Program-made: the position numbers and the translations under genes
NCBI RefSeq assembly: GCF_035974275.1
Contig: NZ_CP142422.1
Span: 2,294,001-2,358,000, forward strand
DNA length: 64,000 bases
Direction of reading: 5' to 3'
From: Chryseobacterium sp. MYb264
GTDB taxonomy: Bacteria; Bacteroidota; Bacteroidia; Flavobacteriales; Weeksellaceae
Notes under the pieces: model-generated
What the model saw: the letters and a program-made list of their open reading frames with translations, nothing else
Databases searched by the model: none
Told to the model about the DNA's origin: nothing
Shown here: one piece after another, positions 59,755 through 64,000 of the stretch
How the letters are laid out: each line of letters starts with the position of its first letter
Numbering within the stretch: the first letter of the stretch is position 1

Positions 59755-61056
59755 TTAAATTAATTCACCATAAAGATCAAATTCCTCAGCAGAGGTGATT
59801 TTTACCTCCGCAAAATCTCCAATCGAAATATAGGTATTTTCTGCAGACACCAATACCGTATTGTCTACGTCCGGAGAGTCATATTCTGTTCTTCCGACAA
59901 AATAATTGCCCTCCTTTCTATCAAATATGCATTTATATATATTCCCGATTTTCTCCTGATTTTTCTCCCATGAGATTTGAGACTGCAGCTCCATAATCTC
60001 CTCTACCCTCGCTTCTTTAGTTTCCTGTGGAATATCGTCCTCCAATACATACGCACCTGTATTTTCTTCATGAGAATAGGTAAAACAACCTAATCGATCG
60101 AATTTCTGCGTCCTTACCCACTCTTTCAACTCCTGGAAGATTTCCTCTGTTTCGCCGGGGTAACCGACAATAAGAGTTGTTCTGATGGCCATGTCAGGAA
60201 CTTTTTCTCTGAATTTACCTAAAAGCGCATTGGTTTTTTCATGAGAAGTGCCTCTCTTCATGGACTTCAATAAATCTGAGTTGATATGTTGAAGCGGGAT
60301 ATCAATATAATTACATATTTTAGGTTCTTCACGAATGATATCTAAAACATCTTCAGGGAAACCGCTTGGGAAGGCATAATGAAGACGAATCCATGCGATT
60401 CCTTCTACTTTTACCAATTCCTTTAATAAATCTCCCAGAGCGCGTTTTTTGTAAATATCTAAACCATAATACGTAAGATCCTGAGCAATCAAAATCAATT
60501 CTTTAGTTCCTTTTTTAGCTAACTTTTGAGCTTCAAGGACTAATTTTTCAATAGGGGTTGACACGTGCCCCCCTCTCATTAATGGAATTGCACAAAAAGA
60601 ACAAGGTCTGTCGCAACCTTCAGAAATTTTAAGATACGCATAATGTTTCGGCGTAGTGGTCAATCTTTCTCCCACCAATTCATGCTTATAATCAGCACCT
60701 AGGTGTTTTAACAAAATAGGAAGATCTCTTGTTCCGAAATACTGATCAACATCAGGGATCTCTCTTACTAAATCCGGCTTATATCTTTCAGAAAGACATC
60801 CGGTAACAAAAACTTTTTCAACTTCGCCTCTGTTTTTGGCATCTACATAATCAAGGATGGTGTTAATCGATTCTTCTTTAGCATTATCGATAAACCCGCA
60901 GGTATTAATCACTACAATATCTCCTCTGTCCTCGTGAACAACCTCTTTGCCATTAGCTTTCAGCTGACTCATTAAAACTTCAGAATCATAAACATTCTTG
61001 GAACATCCAAGGGTTACCACATTGATTTTCTTCTTACCTACAGATTTTGTGCGCAT
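59755..61056 (-). CDS. rimO: Ribosomal protein S12 methylthiotransferase
   Basis: 433 residues from the ATG at 61056; the frame to 61086 lacks support, and this start is ~19 nt below a TATCTTTG element. N-terminal UPF0004 domain (VVTLGCSKNVYDSEVLMSQL, VVINTCGFIDNAKEESI, VTGCLSERY: three Fe-S cysteines). Radical SAM domain with CDRPCSFCAIPLMRGGH. C-terminal TRAM domain. RimO adds a methylthio group to an Asp of S12. DNVYDSE and FCAIPLMRG favour RimO over MiaB. Confidence 0.96.
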   Translation of the reverse strand: MRTKSVGKKKINVVTLGCSKNVYDSEVLMSQLKANGKEVVHEDRGDIVVINTCGFIDNAKEESINTILDYVDAKNRGEVEKVFVTGCLSERYKPDLVREIPDVDQYFGTRDLPILLKHLGADYKHELVGERLTTTPKHYAYLKISEGCDRPCSFCAIPLMRGGHVSTPIEKLVLEAQKLAKKGTKELILIAQDLTYYGLDIYKKRALGDLLKELVKVEGIAWIRLHYAFPSGFPEDVLDIIREEPKICNYIDIPLQHINSDLLKSMKRGTSHEKTNALLGKFREKVPDMAIRTTLIVGYPGETEEIFQELKEWVRTQKFDRLGCFTYSHEENTGAYVLEDDIPQETKEARVEEIMELQSQISWEKNQEKIGNIYKCIFDRKEGNYFVGRTEYDSPDVDNTVLVSAENTYISIGDFAEVKITSAEEFDLYGELI

Positions 61057-61075
61057 CTTTTTGATTTTGAGTTTG

Positions 61076-61083
61076 CAAAGATA
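61076..61083 (-). promoter_or_regulatory. -7 element TATCTTTG for rimO
   Basis: Exact TAnnTTTG match, 19 nt upstream of the ATG at 61056. Confidence 0.5.
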
Positions 61084-61114
61084 CAAAATATTGAAAGGTT
61101 TGAATTAAAAAATA

Positions 61115-61139
61115 AAAACCACTTCAATGAAGTGGTTTT
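61115..61139 (-). terminator. Terminator of the polysaccharide operon
   Basis: 11-bp perfect stem AAAACCACTTC / GAAGTGGTTTT, loop AAT, 11 bp past the rfbC stop. Confidence 0.88.
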
Positions 61140-61149
61140 CAATATCCTA

Positions 61150-61695
61150 TTAAAAGTTTCTTTCTGAAAATGTGGGTAATACACGGTCTTTTTCCGACAA
61201 TTGGACAGCGTCTAACGGCAATTTCCAGTCAATATTTAATTCAGAATCATTCCAAATTACACTCCCTTCAGACTCTTTATTGTAAAAGTTATCACATTTA
61301 TAAGCAAAAATAGCAGTCTCACTTAACACTGAAAATCCGTGCCCGAAACCTCTTGGTATATATAACTGAAGTTTATTTTCCGGAGTTAACTCAATTCCGA
61401 ACCATTTTCCGAAAGTAGATGAATTTTCTCGTAAATCAACAGCGACGTCATACACCTTTCCTTCCAAGCAAGAAACTAATTTAGCCTGTGCATGCTCGCC
61501 TTTCTGCAAATGAAGACCACGAAGAACTCCATAAGAGGATTTTGAAATATTGTCCTGAACAAAATGCCCGTTCATTCCTGTAAGCTCTTCAAATTTTTTT
61601 TCATTGAATTTTTCGTAGAAGTATCCTCTGTCATCCTCAATAACAGTGGATTCTATAATATAACAGTCCTTTAATGGAGTTTCTTTAATTTTCAT
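61150..61695 (-). CDS. rfbC: dTDP-4-dehydrorhamnose 3,5-epimerase
   Basis: 181 residues, the RmlC length. Cupin motifs: DRGYFYEKFN, VQDNISKSSYGVLRGLHLQK (catalytic His), VYDVAVDLRENSSTFGKW (Asp), IPRGFGHGFSVL and FAYKCDNFYN (Tyr). It produces dTDP-4-keto-L-rhamnose for surface polysaccharide. Last gene of the operon; rmlA, rmlB and rmlD are not in the window. Confidence 0.95.
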   Translation of the reverse strand: MKIKETPLKDCYIIESTVIEDDRGYFYEKFNEKKFEELTGMNGHFVQDNISKSSYGVLRGLHLQKGEHAQAKLVSCLEGKVYDVAVDLRENSSTFGKWFGIELTPENKLQLYIPRGFGHGFSVLSETAIFAYKCDNFYNKESEGSVIWNDSELNIDWKLPLDAVQLSEKDRVLPTFSERNF

Positions 61696-61710
61696 AATTT
61701 ATTTTGTTTT

Positions 61711-62673
61711 CTAGAGATTATATTGTTTTTTCAAACTCCATTTTAGCCCTAAATAAAGACCACCAAGCGGGATAAAAATAAGTGAAATTATCACCCATAT
61801 GGGAAATTGCGAATTTATTAAAAATATATTTACTATGAATTGAAAAAAGGTATATACAGAACTAATTATCAAATGAGAAACTTTCTTCTCATTAGCAAAA
61901 AGCTGATATAGATGTCTTCTGTGTGCTTCGAAAATGTTCTCTTTCAATAAAATTCTTTCAATAATCGTTAAAACAACCTCCATTCCATAAATTGAAAGTA
62001 ATAAGATGAATTTATATTCACCCGTTCTCATAATAAGTAAAGTAATCAAACCTATAACCCAAAACCCAATTCCCATACTTCCTACATCTCCCGCAAAACA
62101 TTTTGCTTTTTTTCTGAAGTTAAAAAACAGAAAAACCATACACGCTAAAATAGGATACAAAATAAAATTTTCATCCGTAAACGGGATAACATTTTTATTG
62201 ATGTACAGTATTGAGCTTAATGTAACTAAGCTGTAAGCACCGGTCATTCCATTAATTCCGTCCATAAAATTATACGCATTCAACGTACCTATGATCAAAA
62301 TGAATAAAATGGGCCAAACCCAAAATGGCATCAAAACGAATGCTCCCGTAAAATAAAGTAATAAAACCACCGAGATTAAATGGATAGAAAGCCTAATTCT
62401 ATTGGAGAGTGTTTTCACATCATCAATAAAACTTACAGTACAAATCGCGAGTAATCCCAAACCAAACGACCCATAATTATCTATTGCTTCGGTTAGATTA
62501 AAAAGACAAAAAACAATAAAGGCAATTGGATAAATAATACCTCCTCCACGAAGTGTAATCTGTGTGTGTGCGCTTCTATGATTTGGTTTATCTATAATAT
62601 TGTATTTATCTGCAATTTTAAAATAAACCACTATTGAGATAAATAATATAATTGTGACTAAAATATATTCCAT
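61711..62673 (-). CDS. WecA/WbpL-like undecaprenyl-phosphate sugar-1-phosphate transferase
   Basis: 320 residues, about ten membrane helices. Family motifs: SAHTQITLRGGG, FIDDVKTLSNRIR (DD pair), NAYNFMDGINGMTGAYSL, CFAGDVGSMGIGFW and EAHRRHLYQLF (HRRH cytoplasmic loop). It starts a lipid-linked glycan by moving a sugar-1-phosphate from a UDP-sugar to undecaprenyl phosphate. In the neighbourhood of an SDR and a WbuB-like transferase the sugar may be an N-acetylated 6-deoxyhexose. Start overlaps the SDR stop (TAATG). Confidence 0.93.
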   Translation of the reverse strand: MEYILVTIILFISIVVYFKIADKYNIIDKPNHRSAHTQITLRGGGIIYPIAFIVFCLFNLTEAIDNYGSFGLGLLAICTVSFIDDVKTLSNRIRLSIHLISVVLLLYFTGAFVLMPFWVWPILFILIIGTLNAYNFMDGINGMTGAYSLVTLSSILYINKNVIPFTDENFILYPILACMVFLFFNFRKKAKCFAGDVGSMGIGFWVIGLITLLIMRTGEYKFILLLSIYGMEVVLTIIERILLKENIFEAHRRHLYQLFANEKKVSHLIISSVYTFFQFIVNIFLINSQFPIWVIISLIFIPLGGLYLGLKWSLKKQYNL

Positions 62674-63575
62674 TACTTTAATTGGAAACTTTTAATTGTT
62701 TTTATTAAACCCTCCTTTGCAGATACGGGAAGTTTTTCAATTCCTAAGGCATTTTTAATCTTGCTATTAGAGACAATTCTGCTCATCGTAATTTTTCCTA
62801 GTGTGTTTGAATTAAAGGGTAATTTCAGCATATCTCCAATTTTTGCAAACGTACCAAATACAAATCTCGGAATAAAGAGTTTTTTTACTTTAATCTCTCC
62901 GTGCTGCCTGAAGCTTTCGATAATTTCCAAAGTAGAGAGTCCTTCATCATCATTTACATTATATATTCCGGAAGGAATAGTTTTTTTCTTAGAAATTATC
63001 CCTTTTATAAAAAAAACAAGATTATCGACTGCTAAAAAACTTCTATTATTATCATAAGAAGCAAACGGATATGGAATTCCCTTTCTCAAAAAATTGTAAA
63101 GTTGAAAAATAGTTCCTTTATCCTGAGGACCGTGAATTCTTGTAGGTCTTAATAAAGTAATTTTTTTATCTGTAAAATTAATTTTTTCCAATAAAAATTC
63201 TTCCGCTTTTCTTTTTGTAATTCCATAATGAGATATCGGATTACATGGAGCATCTTCGCTAAGATTACTATCACTCATTAATTCTTCAACGGCAGCAATA
63301 CTGCTGAAGTGTATTAAAAGTTGGGCATCAGATTTCTCAAAGAAATCGTATAATTTTACAACAGAATTAAAATTTGACTCCAAATATTGTTCATAAGGAA
63401 TGTTTTTTTCACCATCACCTGTTTTCCCAATACAATTGATAATAACATCTGATTCTTTAAAATCTTCAAAGCCAGTTTTTCGCAGATCAGGAGTTATAAT
63501 TTCAAAATCACCTTCAAGTTCATTCTTCAAATATCTGCCTAAATAACCATTTGCTCCCGTTATCAATATTTTCAT
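62673..63575 (-). CDS. NAD-dependent epimerase/dehydratase (extended SDR, WbpK/WbpV-like)
   Basis: 300 residues. Rossmann motif ITGANGYLGRYL, INCIGKTG, HFSSIAAVEE, catalytic YGITKRKAE (YxxxK) and LLRPTRIHGPQDKGTI. Usually it is found next to the WecA-like transferase and reduces a 4-keto-sugar to the nucleotide sugar used by it. Its ATG overlaps the preceding glycosyltransferase stop by 4 bp (ATGA). Confidence 0.92.
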   Translation of the reverse strand: MKILITGANGYLGRYLKNELEGDFEIITPDLRKTGFEDFKESDVIINCIGKTGDGEKNIPYEQYLESNFNSVVKLYDFFEKSDAQLLIHFSSIAAVEELMSDSNLSEDAPCNPISHYGITKRKAEEFLLEKINFTDKKITLLRPTRIHGPQDKGTIFQLYNFLRKGIPYPFASYDNNRSFLAVDNLVFFIKGIISKKKTIPSGIYNVNDDEGLSTLEIIESFRQHGEIKVKKLFIPRFVFGTFAKIGDMLKLPFNSNTLGKITMSRIVSNSKIKNALGIEKLPVSAKEGLIKTIKSFQLK

Positions 63576-64000
63576 ACAATATTTTTAAATTTATTAAGAA
63601 TAATTTCTTCAGAAAAATGACTGACAGCTAAATTTCTTGCGTTTAGTCCTTTTATTCTAATAGATTCTTTTTCGTTTGTAGTAATTTGATTAAAGAAATT
63701 AAGCAATTCTTCTTTTTGACCGGGCTTAAAGTGATACCCAATATTATACTCATCAATCAATAAAGCTACTTCCGAGCTTTTGTCACCAATATACAAAATT
63801 GGTTTTCCTGCTGCCAGAATATTATATGTTTTAGAAGGAACACCTAATCCTAACATTTTATCTGAAAGTGTAACAATGGCAATTGTACAGGAATTAATGA
63901 TCTGATTTTGCTGAGTTCTTGAATAAGGCGGCTTAAAACTTACATTTTTTAGTCTGTTTTTTTCAACATACTCTTCAAGATATGGTTTCATTTTTCCGCT
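63572..64000 (-). CDS. Glycosyltransferase family 4 (WbuB-like), C-terminal part, runs off the window
   Basis: The frame is open to the right edge (codons SGK before the Met at 63991), so the start is missing. The visible 142 residues are the GT-B C-terminal domain: NVSFKPPYSRTQQNQIINSC, LGLGVPSKTYNILAAGKPIL (nucleotide-sugar site), YIGDKSSEVALLIDE. The wording VPSKTYNILAAGKP with IGD is typical of WbuB-type aminosugar transferases. It belongs to the surface polysaccharide operon that continues to the right. Confidence 0.85.
   Translation of the reverse strand, partial: SGKMKPYLEEYVEKNRLKNVSFKPPYSRTQQNQIINSCTIAIVTLSDKMLGLGVPSKTYNILAAGKPILYIGDKSSEVALLIDEYNIGYHFKPGQKEELLNFFNQITTNEKESIRIKGLNARNLAVSHFSEEIILNKFKNIV

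Noticed and set aside
61711..64000. Polysaccharide genes as a horizontally acquired island
   Set aside because: They are somewhat more AT-rich than the neighbours, but only the edge of the cluster is visible and no mobile-element border is present, so transfer cannot be supported.

Overview
The window looks like chromosomal DNA of a Chryseobacterium-like member of the Flavobacteriia (Bacteroidota). The base composition is AT-rich. Several start codons are preceded by the Bacteroidota -7 promoter motif TAnnTTTG. The gene content also fits: a PorX-type type IX secretion regulator, a T9SS C-terminal sorting domain, DUF4270 and DUF4907 proteins, FISUMP-type surface proteins, a fused LpxC-FabZ, and OMP_b-brl_3 outer-membrane proteins. 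No rRNA, tRNA, CRISPR array, prophage or replication origin was seen. The only intact insertion sequence is one IS5-like element near 57 kb.

Layout. 0-1.7 kb: the end of a glycoside hydrolase, a long intergenic region with a structured RNA candidate, and a 192-bp MITE. 1.8-11.6 kb: envelope and surface genes (a truncated TlpA-like protein, a FISUMP protein, an OMP with a DUF4270 lipoprotein, and the divergent kelch and DUF4907 pair), then a LytS/LytTR two-component pair. 11.8-23.5 kb: a PhyH oxygenase, a dicarboxylate symporter, a BON/SH3 pair, two tandem paralogous outer-membrane proteins, a second MITE, and an alpha-amino-acid ester hydrolase. 23.6-37.7 kb: alkylation repair (AlkB and an AraC-MGMT fusion), agmatine and putrescine synthesis (speA, speB), a lipoprotein tyrosine phosphatase, a cobalamin adenosyltransferase with thiamine pyrophosphokinase, DinB with a WYL regulator, an MsbA-like exporter, a bacterial eRF1-like (baeRF) protein, and an LptB with an unusual C-terminal extension.

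38-53 kb: an unrecognised 242-residue protein whose stop codon lies at the edge of the third MITE, then hemB, a minimal T9SS sorting-domain protein, and an ABC-2 transporter. Next comes the conserved lipid A operon on the minus strand, read from lpxD through lpxC-fabZ, lpxA, a small secreted protein, efp, a second lpxD, a frameshifted gene and sucD to an OMP. An HD phosphohydrolase lies upstream of it. 52-64 kb: porX, xth, an RlpA protein between inverted repeats, the IS5-like element, two small surface proteins, rimO, and the end of a surface-polysaccharide cluster (GT4, SDR, WecA-like, rfbC) that runs off the right edge.

The functional theme is the cell envelope: lipid A synthesis and export, O-antigen or capsule sugars, outer-membrane proteins and T9SS control, with housekeeping and nucleic-acid repair genes between. 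The intergenic DNA is unusually rich in dispersed repeats. These include a TIR-bounded MITE (three copies, each with a TTA target duplication), a REP-like palindrome (four copies), a roughly 94-bp long-hairpin repeat (two copies) and several decayed families.
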